Positions 1-9,100 of a stretch of 64,000 nucleotides of DNA are shown one piece after another. Every line of letters starts with the position of its first letter. Positions within the stretch are counted from its first letter, which is position 1. The notes under the pieces were generated by a model. It had not been told where the DNA came from. It worked only from the letters and a program-made list of their open reading frames with translations, and did not search any database. This DNA is from an uncultured Barnesiella sp. (GTDB lineage: Bacteria; Bacteroidota; Bacteroidia; Bacteroidales; Barnesiellaceae), in assembly GCA_944320015.1 (NCBI GenBank), contig CALUFO010000011.1, positions 46,706-110,705 of the forward strand, written 5' to 3'. The position numbers were made by a program, and so were the translations under genes.

Positions 1-701
1 ACGACCGCCGAGATTTTTTTTGACTTCAACGCTTGTTTCAAGGCTTCGGTCTCGATGACTTCGCCCCGAGCCGTGTTGATAATAAGAGGTGTTTTGCCAA
101 GAGCTTCGAAGAAACGATTGTTGCCCAAATGAAACGTCGGGTGTGCGCCTTCTCGTGTCAAAGGAGTGTGGAAGGTGATGATGTCGGCCTCCCGGCATAT
201 TTCGTCGAGCGAGACGAATGCGTTTGCCCCTTCGGCTTCTTGCCGGGGCGGGTCGTTGAGCAGTACTCGCATACTCAGTAGCCGGCAATAGCGGGCGACG
301 ATACGGCCTACATGGCCTACCCCGACGATGCCGATAGCGCATTCGTGCAGGGGTTTCCGGGTGTGTTTGCTCCATGCCAGTAGAGCGGATAGGATATATT
401 GTCCCACCGAAGATGCGTTGCAACCGGGCGCATTTACCCAATCGATGCCTCTTTCCCGGCAATAAAGGGTATCGATGTGGTCGTAGCCTATGGTGGCGGT
501 GGCGATATATCGGCAGCGGCTCTGGTCGAGCAGGTCGCTGTTGCATAGGGTGCGAGTGCGTATTAGCAGGATATCGGCGTCCCTCACGGTCGTTGCGGTT
601 ATTTGTTCGGGCGATAGATAATCGATTCGGGCATACGGTTCGAGTACCCCTTTCAGATAGGGTATTTTATTGTCGGCGATAATATATGGGTTTGTTGTCA
701 T
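1..701 (-). CDS. pdxB: 4-phosphoerythronate dehydrogenase, partial (C-terminal part beyond window)
   Basis: This is an NAD-dependent D-2-hydroxyacid dehydrogenase. Family knowledge assigns this shape to PdxB, which oxidises 4-phospho-erythronate in the DXP-independent route to pyridoxal phosphate. The start is the ATG complementary to 699-701, and the frame stays open to base 1, giving 233 residues of an expected 350-380. The nucleotide-binding GxGxxG motif is seen at residues 127-132 (GVGHVG). The catalytic-arginine segment NTARGE is at 209-214 with Arg212. The active-site Glu and His would lie past the window edge. The early sequence IIADNKIPY and the loop ATIGYDHID fit PdxB better than SerA or lactate dehydrogenase, but a related 2-hydroxyacid dehydrogenase is not excluded. 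A -7 box lies about 20 bases upstream. Confidence 0.85.
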   Translation of the reverse strand, partial: MTTNPYIIADNKIPYLKGVLEPYARIDYLSPEQITATTVRDADILLIRTRTLCNSDLLDQSRCRYIATATIGYDHIDTLYCRERGIDWVNAPGCNASSVGQYILSALLAWSKHTRKPLHECAIGIVGVGHVGRIVARYCRLLSMRVLLNDPPRQEAEGANAFVSLDEICREADIITFHTPLTREGAHPTFHLGNNRFFEALGKTPLIINTARGEVIETEALKQALKSKKISAV

Positions 702-721
702 AGGTCTCGTTTTTTGAAGAA

Positions 722-729
722 CAAAAATA
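722..729 (-). promoter_or_regulatory. -7 promoter box for pdxB
   Basis: Read on the minus strand this is TATTTTTG, matching the Bacteroidota TAnnTTTG element. Transcription would start near 715, leaving a short leader before the ATG at 701. A weak TTG lies about 23 bases upstream. Confidence 0.5.
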
Positions 730-803
730 GTAATTTTTTGAAGGAAAGTATCCAAGAGCTATTTTTATGTGAGGAAAATAGCGAAAGTTCATAAAACTAT
801 TAT

Positions 804-811
804 TATGTTTG
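804..811 (+). promoter_or_regulatory. -7 promoter box for the 889-2562 genes
   Basis: TATGTTTG matches TAnnTTTG. The surrounding gap is AT-rich and the leader would be about 70 bases. No clear -33 TTTG is seen. Confidence 0.4.
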
Positions 812-888
812 TAAATAGAAATAAAGAAGAATCCGGTTTCTCCGAAACAAGATTTGAAAAATAAGATTATTTATTAGTTTGGTGAGTT

Positions 889-1491
889 ATGAATTTTGCG
901 GAAACCTGTAATCACATTTTTTGGAACACTACCCAATATTACCATCGGTTTGACAATGTAGACGCTCCGCTGGAAAATCCTTATTCCGAGGGGAGTATAG
1001 AGTATTATCTTTGTTTGAAGAATTGGATCGATGTGGTGCAATGGCATTTGGAAGATATAATTCGCAATCCCGACATAGACCCTCGGGAGGCTTTGGCCAT
1101 AAAACGCCGAATCGACAAATCGAATCAAGAGCGTACCGATTTGGTCGAGATGATCGACGACTATTTTTTGCAAAAGTATGCCGCGGTAGAGATACAGCCG
1201 GGTGCGACTATCAATACCGAGAGCCCGGCTTGGGCGATTGACAGGCTGTCGATTCTGGCCGTTAAAATCTACCACATGCAACAAGAGGTGGAACGTAAAG
1301 ACGCCTCGCCCGAGCACATCGCCAAATGCCGGGAGAAATTGCGGATTTTGTTGGAACAGCGGGTCGACTTATCCACGGCGATAACCCAGTTGCTCGATGA
1401 GATAGAAGCGGGACGGAAATATATGAAGGTCTATAAACAGATGAAAATGTATAACGACCCGGCGTTGAACCCCGTATTATATAAAAAGTAA
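889..1491 (+). CDS. DUF4254 family protein
   Basis: A soluble, largely helical protein of 200 residues with no signal peptide or membrane segment. It resembles the DUF4254 family of Bacteroidota, which in this phylum commonly sits beside a family 9 glycosyltransferase. That arrangement is seen here: the next gene starts 10 bases downstream on the same strand and is a GT9 heptosyltransferase-like protein. Charged heptad-like stretches around residues 35-105 and 125-170 suggest a coiled or helical bundle. The molecular function is unknown. A role in lipopolysaccharide core assembly is inferred only from the neighbour. The start ATG lies in a clear AT-rich leader with a -7 box at 804-811. Confidence 0.8.
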   Translation: MNFAETCNHIFWNTTQYYHRFDNVDAPLENPYSEGSIEYYLCLKNWIDVVQWHLEDIIRNPDIDPREALAIKRRIDKSNQERTDLVEMIDDYFLQKYAAVEIQPGATINTESPAWAIDRLSILAVKIYHMQQEVERKDASPEHIAKCREKLRILLEQRVDLSTAITQLLDEIEAGRKYMKVYKQMKMYNDPALNPVLYKK

Positions 1492-1500
1492 AACGCTTCT

Positions 1501-2562
1501 ATGCTTTATCGCAAAGTCTTGATTATACGTTTGTCGGCTTTGGGAGATGTCGCTATGACCATTCCCGTGATTTACTCTGTGTGCAAGGCCTATCCAGAGG
1601 TGTCGTTCGTGATGCTCACACAAAAGGTCGCCTCCCAGTTGTTTATCCATGCTCCCGAGAATTTGCAAGTCATGGTCGCCGATGTGAAGGGGCGGCATAA
1701 AGGATTCAAGGGGCTGTATCGTTTGGCTCGGGAGATGCGGCAATTGCCGGTCGATGCCGTCGCCGATTTGCACGATGTGTTGCGCACGAAGGTTCTCCGG
1801 CTCTTTTTCAAGTTATGGGGGATTCGTGTCGCTGTCATTGACAAGGGGCGTAAAGAGAAACAGCAGTTGACGGCGCATAAGGAGAAAGTGTTGCGGCCGC
1901 TTCGCTCGTCCTTCGAGCGATACGGGGCTGTGTTCGAGTCCTTGGGATTCAAGGCTGTTTGTGATTTCGATTCTTTGTATGGCCGGGACGGTGGCGATGA
2001 GAGTTTATACTCGGCGGTGACCAGTCCCAAATCCCGGGACGAATATTGGATAGGGATAGCCCCATTTGCGAAACACAAGGGGAAAATTTATCCTCTCGAT
2101 CATATGGAGCGTGTGGTCTCGGCGTTGTCGGGAGAGCCCGGAGTGAAGATATTCCTGTTTGGGTCGGGCGAGCGGGAAAGGGAAACTTTCGCTTTGTGGC
2201 GGGAGCGTTACGAGCATGTCTGTTCATTGGCCGATAAGCGCTACGGGTTTGCAGTCGAGTTGTCGTTGATCAGCCATCTCGATGTGATGGTTTCGATGGA
2301 TTCGGCCAATATGCACTTGGCGTCGCTGGTATCGACGCCAGTCGTTTCGGTGTGGGGGGCGACACACCCCTATTGCGGTTTTTTGGGGTGGCGCCAATCC
2401 GAGGACAATGCGATACAACTGCCGATAGCCTGCCGCCCATGCTCTATTTTCGGGAATAAACCGTGCCGGCGGAAAGACTACGCCTGCATGGACATAGCAC
2501 CCGAGGTTATTGTCGACCGGGTGAAAAAGTTGAGAAATTCTAACAAAAGAGAAATAGGTTGA
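1501..2562 (+). CDS. Glycosyltransferase family 9 (ADP-heptose:LPS heptosyltransferase-like)
   Basis: The 353-residue protein begins with the typical GT9 strand and loop (VLIIRLSALGDVAMTIPV, residues 7-24), followed by two Rossmann-like halves (GT-B fold). In the C-terminal half the segment DVMVSMDSANMHLASLV followed by VVSVWGATHP is the nucleotide-sugar binding region seen in WaaC/WaaF-type enzymes. Members transfer heptose or another sugar from a nucleotide donor to the lipopolysaccharide core on the inner membrane's cytoplasmic face. It follows a DUF4254 gene by 9 bases and precedes a lipopolysaccharide-kinase-like gene, supporting a core-oligosaccharide role. The actual donor and acceptor sugars cannot be read from sequence. 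The C-terminal cysteines (CRPCSIFGNKPCRRKDYAC) are common in Bacteroidota members. Confidence 0.88.
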   Translation: MLYRKVLIIRLSALGDVAMTIPVIYSVCKAYPEVSFVMLTQKVASQLFIHAPENLQVMVADVKGRHKGFKGLYRLAREMRQLPVDAVADLHDVLRTKVLRLFFKLWGIRVAVIDKGRKEKQQLTAHKEKVLRPLRSSFERYGAVFESLGFKAVCDFDSLYGRDGGDESLYSAVTSPKSRDEYWIGIAPFAKHKGKIYPLDHMERVVSALSGEPGVKIFLFGSGERERETFALWRERYEHVCSLADKRYGFAVELSLISHLDVMVSMDSANMHLASLVSTPVVSVWGATHPYCGFLGWRQSEDNAIQLPIACRPCSIFGNKPCRRKDYACMDIAPEVIVDRVKKLRNSNKREIG

Positions 2563-2571
2563 ATACAGGCT

Positions 2572-2599
2572 TTTGTGTGATTGAAAAAATATACTTTTG
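2572..2599 (+). promoter_or_regulatory. Promoter for the LPS-kinase-like gene
   Basis: TTTG at 2572-2575 and TACTTTTG at 2592-2599 resemble the -33 and -7 elements, though the 16-base spacing is short. The box overlaps the upstream ATG at 2597 and so argues for the downstream ATG at 2636 as the real start. Confidence 0.5.
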
Positions 2600-2635
2600 C
2601 AATCATTCTTTACATATTTTGAGAACAGAGAAAAG

Positions 2636-3391
2636 ATGAAATTTGTTTTGAATCCATCATACCGACAGCTTGAAGATTTTATTAAAAATCTGCCGCAGTC
2701 GTTCCCTACGTTGGGCGAGTGTATCTATAAAGCTCGCAACGAACTTCGCAAATTTTCTTACGAAGGGTGTTGGTATGTGGTGAAAAGTTATAAAGAACCT
2801 CTGTTTATCAATAGGATTGCTTATACCTTTTTCCGTCCCGGTAAAGCCCACCGGGCTTATGAGTATGCCTTGCGGTTGCGGGCTATGGGAATAGCGACCC
2901 CGGCACCGGTAGCCTATATCGAAATAAAGAGCGGAGGGCTTTTATGGCACTCTTTTTTTATTTCGGAAAATTGTCCGTATCCCCGAATGATGCGTGAGTT
3001 TAACGAGGGCGGGATAGCCGGTCGCGAAGATATTTTGAAAGCCTTTGCCGCTTTTACCGTCGATTTGCATGAAAAAGGGGTTTTGCATTTGGACTATTCG
3101 GCCGGGAATATCCTGTTCGACCGGCAAGGAGAGAATATCGTCTTTTCGATTCTCGATTTGAACCGCATGCGGTTTATCCCGATGTCTACACCCAAGCGGT
3201 GCCTGTCCAATTTCAATCGCTTTTGCCGGGACGAGTCGGTGGTGCGGTATGTCGTGGCGGAGTATGCCCGGTTGCGGGGTTGGGACGAAACGGAGTCGAT
3301 TGAAGAGGCGTTGCGCGCGCATAGGGATTTCTGGCGAAGGGTGAAACGAAAAGAGGCGAAGAAACATCGTGGCAAGAGTTTCTGTTTCTGA
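2636..3391 (+). CDS. Lipopolysaccharide kinase (Kdo/WaaP-type) family protein
   Basis: A small protein-kinase-like fold of 251 residues. Visible elements are the phosphate-anchoring lysine region (WYVVKSY, Lys50), the catalytic loop HLDYSAGNIL (151-160, matching HxDxxxxN) and the metal-binding DLN (174-176, equivalent to DFG). Such proteins phosphorylate Kdo or heptose of the lipid A core at the inner face of the inner membrane. The neighbouring glycosyltransferase supports this. I start it at 2636 because an upstream in-frame ATG at 2597 overlaps a -7 promoter box; the bases before 2636 (GAGAAAAG) give a weak ribosome site. Substrate is inferred, not shown. Confidence 0.82.
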   Translation: MKFVLNPSYRQLEDFIKNLPQSFPTLGECIYKARNELRKFSYEGCWYVVKSYKEPLFINRIAYTFFRPGKAHRAYEYALRLRAMGIATPAPVAYIEIKSGGLLWHSFFISENCPYPRMMREFNEGGIAGREDILKAFAAFTVDLHEKGVLHLDYSAGNILFDRQGENIVFSILDLNRMRFIPMSTPKRCLSNFNRFCRDESVVRYVVAEYARLRGWDETESIEEALRAHRDFWRRVKRKEAKKHRGKSFCF

Positions 3392-3417
3392 AAAGCTGTA
3401 ATCACAAAATAAATTGC

Positions 3418-3425
3418 TAAGTTTG
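3418..3425 (+). promoter_or_regulatory. -7 promoter box for ruvB
   Basis: TAAGTTTG fits TAnnTTTG and lies 30 bases before the GTG start of ruvB. Confidence 0.4.
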
Positions 3426-3454
3426 TCGGCGGAATGCGTCGAACGTGAATACTT

Positions 3455-4480
3455 GTGGAAAATAATAAGTTTGACATAAGGGAGCAAAAAATTTCGGACA
3501 CCGAACGGGAGTTCGAGAAGGCGTTGCGGCCTTTGGCATTCGACGATTTTAACGGGCAGGAAAAGATTATCGAGAACCTGCGTGTATTCGTCATGGCAGC
3601 CCGCATGCGCAAGGAGCCGCTCGACCATGTGCTGTTGCACGGCCCTCCCGGGTTGGGAAAAACCACGCTGGCCAATATCGTGGCCAACGAGTTGGGGGTA
3701 GGATTTAAAATTACTTCGGGCCCGGTACTCGACAAGCCCGGCGATTTGGCCGGATTGTTGACGTCGTTGGAAGAGAACGATGTCTTGTTTATCGACGAAA
3801 TACACCGGTTGAGTCCGGTGGTGGAAGAGTATCTTTATTCGGCGATGGAGGATTTCCGCATCGATATTATGATAGACAAGGGACCCAGCGCGCGCTCTAT
3901 ACAAATCGAATTGAATCCCTTTACATTGGTGGGAGCCACCACACGAAGCGGGTTGCTCACCAGCCCGTTGCGTGCCCGGTTCGGTATCAACTGCCATTTG
4001 GAATATTACGACCATGCCGTGCTGACCCACATCATAGAGCGCTCGGCCAAGTTGCTGGCGGTGCCCTGCACCCGGGAAGCCGCTACCGAGATTGCCATGC
4101 GCAGCCGTGGCACACCCCGTATAGGGAACGCGTTGCTGCGAAGGGTGCGGGATTTTGCGCAAGTGAAAGGTACGGGGCGTATTGATTTGGGGATTGCCCG
4201 CTATTCATTGGAGTCGCTGAATATCGACAAATACGGGCTTGACGAAATCGATAACCGCATTCTCTCTATCATTATAGATAAGTTCAAAGGCGGTCCTGTG
4301 GGACTCACGACGATTGCCACGGCATTGGGCGAAGACCCCGGCACGCTCGAGGAGGTATATGAGCCTTACTTGATTAAGGAGGGTTTCATCAAACGGACAC
4401 CCCGGGGACGAGAGGTGACCGATTTGGCATATTCTCATTTGGGCCGTCATCGATTCCCGAGCCCGGGCACATTGTTTTAA
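3455..4480 (+). CDS. ruvB: Holliday junction branch migration DNA helicase RuvB
   Basis: RuvB is the AAA+ hexameric motor that, with RuvA, drives branch migration of Holliday junctions in recombination and repair. The 341 residues match the usual family length. Walker A is GPPGLGKT (63-70), Walker B FIDEIH (112-117), sensor 1 GATTR (160-164) and the arginine-finger region PLRARFG (171-177). The C-terminal winged helix with [16 protein letters not shown] closes the protein. Start is GTG; no in-frame ATG lies near. A polysaccharide flippase gene follows 22 bases downstream on the same strand. Confidence 0.97.
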   Translation: MENNKFDIREQKISDTEREFEKALRPLAFDDFNGQEKIIENLRVFVMAARMRKEPLDHVLLHGPPGLGKTTLANIVANELGVGFKITSGPVLDKPGDLAGLLTSLEENDVLFIDEIHRLSPVVEEYLYSAMEDFRIDIMIDKGPSARSIQIELNPFTLVGATTRSGLLTSPLRARFGINCHLEYYDHAVLTHIIERSAKLLAVPCTREAATEIAMRSRGTPRIGNALLRRVRDFAQVKGTGRIDLGIARYSLESLNIDKYGLDEIDNRILSIIIDKFKGGPVGLTTIATALGEDPGTLEEVYEPYLIKEGFIKRTPRGREVTDLAYSHLGRHRFPSPGTLF

Positions 4481-4502
4481 CCAAAATAAAATAGAGACGC
4501 GT

Positions 4503-6005
4503 ATGGCCGGCATGAAGAGTTTGGCGAAGGATACCGCGATATATGGGTTGAGCAGCATAGTAGGCCGCTTCTTAAATTGGTGTTTTGTATTCCTGTATGT
4601 GAATGTGTTGAAGTCGACGGCCGAGTATGGCATCGTGACCAACCTATATGCCTATATGGCCTTGTTGTTGATTATTCTGACGTATGGCATGGAGACGGGT
4701 TTTTTCCGTTTTGCCAACGACAAACAGGAGCAAGACCCGCAGAAGGTCTATACGACCGGGCTCATTTCGTTGGCGATGACTTCGACTCTTTTCTTTCTTC
4801 TTGTGTGGCTTTTCCTCTCGCCGGTGTCTCGGCTGTTGGGGTATCCCGGTCATGAGGACTATGTGTTGATGATGGCATTGATTATAGCCGTCGACGCCTT
4901 TACGGCTTTGCCGTTTGCCTATTTGCGTTATCAGCGCAGGCCTATACGGTTTGCGGCGATAAAATTGTTCTCTATCTTTTTGAACATCGCCTTGAATTTG
5001 TTTTTCATATTGTTTTGCCCGTGGCTGTATCGCATTCACCCCGAATGGATTTCGTGGTTTTTCGATCCCGATTTCTTGGTGGGTTATATTCTGGTTTCGA
5101 ATGTGATTAGTTCGGTGGCTGTGTTGTTGCTTTTGTTCCCCGAGGTTTTCGGGTTGCGTTACTGGTTTGACCGCCGGTTGTTGTCGCGCATGCTCAAATA
5201 TTCGTTCCCGTTGTTGATATTGGGCATTGCCGGGATTATGAACCAGACATTCGATAAAATGTTTTACCCTCATTTGGCCGAGAACCGTCCCGATGCTATG
5301 TCGGAACTCGGCATCTATGGGGCGGTTTATAAGATAGCGATTGTGATGGTGATGTTTACGCAAGCGTTTCGTTTTGCCTATGAGCCGTTTATTTTTGCCC
5401 GGAATAAAGATGCCGACGACGGGAACAAGAAATCCTATTCCGAGGCGATGAAGTACTTCATCATTTTCGGGTTGTTCATATTTTTGGCTGTGATGTTTTA
5501 CATCGACATCGTGCGGTTTTTCATGCCGGCGACCTATTGTACGGGCTTGGGGGTTGTTCCTATCGTCATGCTTGCCGAGTTGTTTTTCGGGATATTTTTT
5601 AACTTGTCGTTGTGGTATAAACTCACCGACCGCACTCAATGGGGCGCTTGGTTTTCGCTGTTTGGGTTTGCCATTACGGCCATAATCAATATTGTGGGCG
5701 TACCTCGTTACGGCTATATGGCATGTGCTTGGGGGGCTTTTGTCTGCTATCTGAGTATGATGCTGGCGTCGTTCTTTATCGGGCAGCGGGTCTATCCTAT
5801 CAAGTATGATTTGGGGAGTGCGCTGCGCTATACGTTGTTGTCGGCGGCCTTGTATGTTGTCGCATGGCTGGTGCCTATCGAACCTCTTTTCTGGCGGTTG
5901 GCATTCAGGACGTTGCTTTTGGGAGTGTTCTTGATATATCTGTTCCGCCATGATTTGCCGTTGAGCGAGATTCCCGGGTTGAGGCGGTTCGTGTCGAAAT
6001 CGTGA
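4503..6005 (+). CDS. Oligosaccharide flippase / polysaccharide biosynthesis membrane protein
   Basis: A 500-residue integral membrane protein with about 12-14 hydrophobic segments and the N-terminal signature of the polysaccharide-synthesis branch of the MOP flippase superfamily (SLAKDTAIYGLSSIVGRFLN). Such proteins move lipid-linked saccharides across the inner membrane. It is probably cotranscribed with ruvB (22-base gap) and is followed by a strong hairpin terminator at 6063-6097. Which glycan it moves is not evident; no glycosyltransferases sit directly beside it, although the LPS genes at 889-3391 are close. A long shadow reading frame on the other strand is an artefact of its codon use. 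Confidence 0.88.
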   Translation: MAGMKSLAKDTAIYGLSSIVGRFLNWCFVFLYVNVLKSTAEYGIVTNLYAYMALLLIILTYGMETGFFRFANDKQEQDPQKVYTTGLISLAMTSTLFFLLVWLFLSPVSRLLGYPGHEDYVLMMALIIAVDAFTALPFAYLRYQRRPIRFAAIKLFSIFLNIALNLFFILFCPWLYRIHPEWISWFFDPDFLVGYILVSNVISSVAVLLLLFPEVFGLRYWFDRRLLSRMLKYSFPLLILGIAGIMNQTFDKMFYPHLAENRPDAMSELGIYGAVYKIAIVMVMFTQAFRFAYEPFIFARNKDADDGNKKSYSEAMKYFIIFGLFIFLAVMFYIDIVRFFMPATYCTGLGVVPIVMLAELFFGIFFNLSLWYKLTDRTQWGAWFSLFGFAITAIINIVGVPRYGYMACAWGAFVCYLSMMLASFFIGQRVYPIKYDLGSALRYTLLSAALYVVAWLVPIEPLFWRLAFRTLLLGVFLIYLFRHDLPLSEIPGLRRFVSKS

Positions 6006-6062
6006 CACTCTCGGTGTCGCATGGATTGGCGATAAAAGAAGAGCCCATTCCCGTTATGATCT

Positions 6063-6097
6063 AAAAAAAGCGAGAGGATTCCCTCCCCTCGCTTTTT
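6063..6097. terminator. Bidirectional terminator between the flippase and TIR-Sel1 genes
   Basis: A 10-base perfect stem (AAAAAGCGAG at 6065-6074 pairing with CTCGCTTTTT at 6088-6097) with a 13-base loop. The A-tract and T-tract make it work for both converging genes. Confidence 0.85.
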
Positions 6098-6119
6098 CTT
6101 TGCCTATGACTTTGCCGTA

Positions 6120-9100
6120 TCAGAATTTATTATCCAACCGGTCGAGCGCGTCCTGTGCGGGAGCATAGCCGAGATGAAGCGCTTGTCGGTATTGCTCTTT
6201 GGCTTTTTCGTAATCTTGTGGAAGACCGAGTCCCTCTTCAAAGGCTTCGCCCAATATCATGTAGGCTCTTCCGTACCCGTTGTTTAAGCAAGGTTCCAGC
6301 AGGTCGAGAGCCTCTTGCGGATTTACCGCTGTGCCCCAGCCGTGGAATATGACTCGTGCCAAATCGATACGGGCGGGTAGACTTTCTTGTTCGACGGCTC
6401 TCGTAAGCAGCTCTTTGGCTTGTTTGTAGTCTTTGGGAACTCCCTCTCCCGAGAGGTAGTTGTAGGCTAAGAAACGCATCGATTCGCTATCGCCCAAATC
6501 GCACCCTCTGCGATAGAGTTTGTTGGCCAATTCTATGTTCTGAGCCGTACCCTCGCCTCGTTCATAGAGCAAACCCAACAGGCTGCAAGCCTCGGGATAA
6601 TTCGCATCGTAGGCTTTTTGTAAATATTCCAAAGCCAAATTTGAATTTTTGGGGATTCCGTCGCCGTAATAATACAGGCGCCCCAAGTTATACATGCTCC
6701 ATGCGTTGCCTTTATCGGCCGCTTTTTTCAGATAGAACGCTCCCATCGCGTTGTTTTGGGTTACGCCCTGTCCCAGCAGGTAGAGGATTGCCATGCCTTT
6801 TGTGGCGTTGATTTCGTCGGCGTCGATACCTCTTTGATAGTATCGTTTCGCTTCGGCGTAGTCGATGATATCTTCCGGGCCTATCCGGTAAATGTCGCCG
6901 ATGAATCCCAAAGCGTAGGTGTATCCCATTTGGGCGGCTTGTTTCAGGTACTGCAAGGCCAGTTTGGCGTCTTGAATATCTTGGGGGCCGACCCAATAAA
7001 GATAGCCGACGTTGAAATACCCATATACGCTGTCGTGTTCGGCGGCTTTCTTGTAATATTCCAATGCCCGGATTTTGTCGGGGGTGACCCCTTGTCCGTA
7101 GAAATACATGTCGCCCAAATCGTTGAACGCTTCGGCGTAGCCTTTTTGCGCCAAGTGGGAGAAGTAGGCATAGGCCTTTTTGAACTGCGTGTTGTTCAGC
7201 GCGTCTTTGGCGTCATGATACAACTCGTCGTCGGTCTTGTCGGACGGAATCTCCACATCGGTCATACTCTCGTCGACAAGATTTTGTTGAAGTTGGTTCA
7301 GCCATTCTTGCGCATCTTCATATCCTTGCTCGATAGCTTTTTGGTAATAGGCTATCGCCTTGCGGGTATCTTTTTCGAGTTGGCCGATACCGTCGGCGTG
7401 GAGGCGTCCCAGCCAGTATGAGGCTCTCCCGTAGCCTTTTTCCGAAGCCGAATTGAAATAGGCGATGGCTTTGGACATGTTGGCCGGAATAACCTCTCCG
7501 AAGAGGTATAGCTCGCCGATTTTGTTGATGGCGGCGAGGACTCCGTTGTCGGCAGCTTGCTGGAAATATTTGATGGATAGTTCGGCATTTTTTTCGATAC
7601 CGTCTCCTCCGTTTTCAAATAATACTCCCAGCCGGTAAGTGGCTTCGTGATACCCCTGTTTCGAGGCGTTGGTGAGTAGCTCTATTTCTTTGTGAATATC
7701 GGGCTGCAATCCTCCGCGGCCATTGTGCAGGTAGAAACATATCCGCGACATGGCCTCGGCATTCCCCAACTCAATCGCTTTTTGAAGGTAATACACGGCT
7801 TTACGCTCGTTGCTGTCGGTCTCTTCGGCGACCATGAAAGTTCCTCCGAGGAAATTGTATGCCATGCCCGTATGGTCTTCTTCGGCAGCCCGCTCGTAGT
7901 ATTTGCGGGCGAGATCGATATTCCTCGGGGCGCCGATGCCGATTTCGTAGATGAGTCCGATATGGAGCAGGGCATCGGTGTCTTTGGGACGATATTCGAT
8001 ATATTGCAGGTAGTAGTCCAAAGCCTTGCGATGGCCATCTTCGGTATTTTGGGAATAATAATACCGGGCTAAATCACGGTTTGCCGCTTTGTAGTTTTGG
8101 TCGACAGCCAATTGGAACAAGGACAGGCTTTTTTCTATATCGCGGGGGACGTCGGAGGTGCCCCGCATGAGTATAAAGCCACAACTGTATGACCCGTATC
8201 CCGAGCCATTTTGGGAGGCTTTGAAGAAATAATTATAAGCCTTGGCCATATCTTTGGGTACCAGTTCGCCGTTGAAATAGACATCGCCCAAGTCGTTCAT
8301 CGCCTGAGTGTATCCCAAATTTGCCGATTGGGACAGCAGATTGAGATACCGTTCTGTGTCTTTGGCTTCGAGGGCTTGTTGGGCGTCTAAATAGGCTTGC
8401 CGTGCGAAGGGGTCGACCTCTTTCCCGTCATTATCTTCGGCTTCGTGGTCGATGCGGTTCAGCAATTGAAACGCGCTTTCATTGCCCATGGCGGCAGCTT
8501 GGCTAAGGTATTCTATGGCTTTTTCTTTGTCGGGCGATGTGCCTTGCCCTTTCAAATACATGAATCCCAAGGAGTAGAAAGCGTAGGGGTATCCCTCTGC
8601 GCAGGCTTTTTGATAATATTCTATCGCTTTCTGGTAGTTTTGCGGCACCCCTTTTCCCGAGTAATACATGTCGCCGATTTCGGTTAAAGCCCGTTGGTGC
8701 TGTTTTTCGGCGGCTTTTTCATACCAGTAGAGCGCTTTGTCGTAGTCGGTGGTCAAACCGTCTTCGTGGGAGTACATGTCGCCCAAGTTGCACATGGCGT
8801 CGGATAAGTCTTGTTCGGCGGCTTTGGAGAACCAGTTGGTCGCTCTCACGGGGTTGATATTGACATGCCAGCCAAAACGGTAGGCTTTTCCCATATAGTT
8901 TTGGGCGAAAGAGTATCCTTCTTCGGCGGCTTGCTGTATGAGGCCGAATCCTTTCGCTTCGTCGCCCGAAATCTCTTTGTTGATGATAAGTTTGCCCAAG
9001 TTGTAGAGGCACGACGGGATTCCGGCTTTCGCTCCCCGTTGGTACCAGTCGGCGGCTTTCAGTATGTTTTTTTGTACGCCGTCGCCTTCTTCGTAGATGA

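Noticed and set aside
2942..4162. 406-codon minus-strand frame across the LPS kinase and ruvB genes
   Set aside because: It is antisense to two well-supported genes and shows no domain; long shadow frames are common in this codon usage.
4644..6008. 454-codon minus-strand frame opposite the flippase
   Set aside because: Low-complexity Arg/Gln/His-rich translation typical of antisense to a membrane protein gene.
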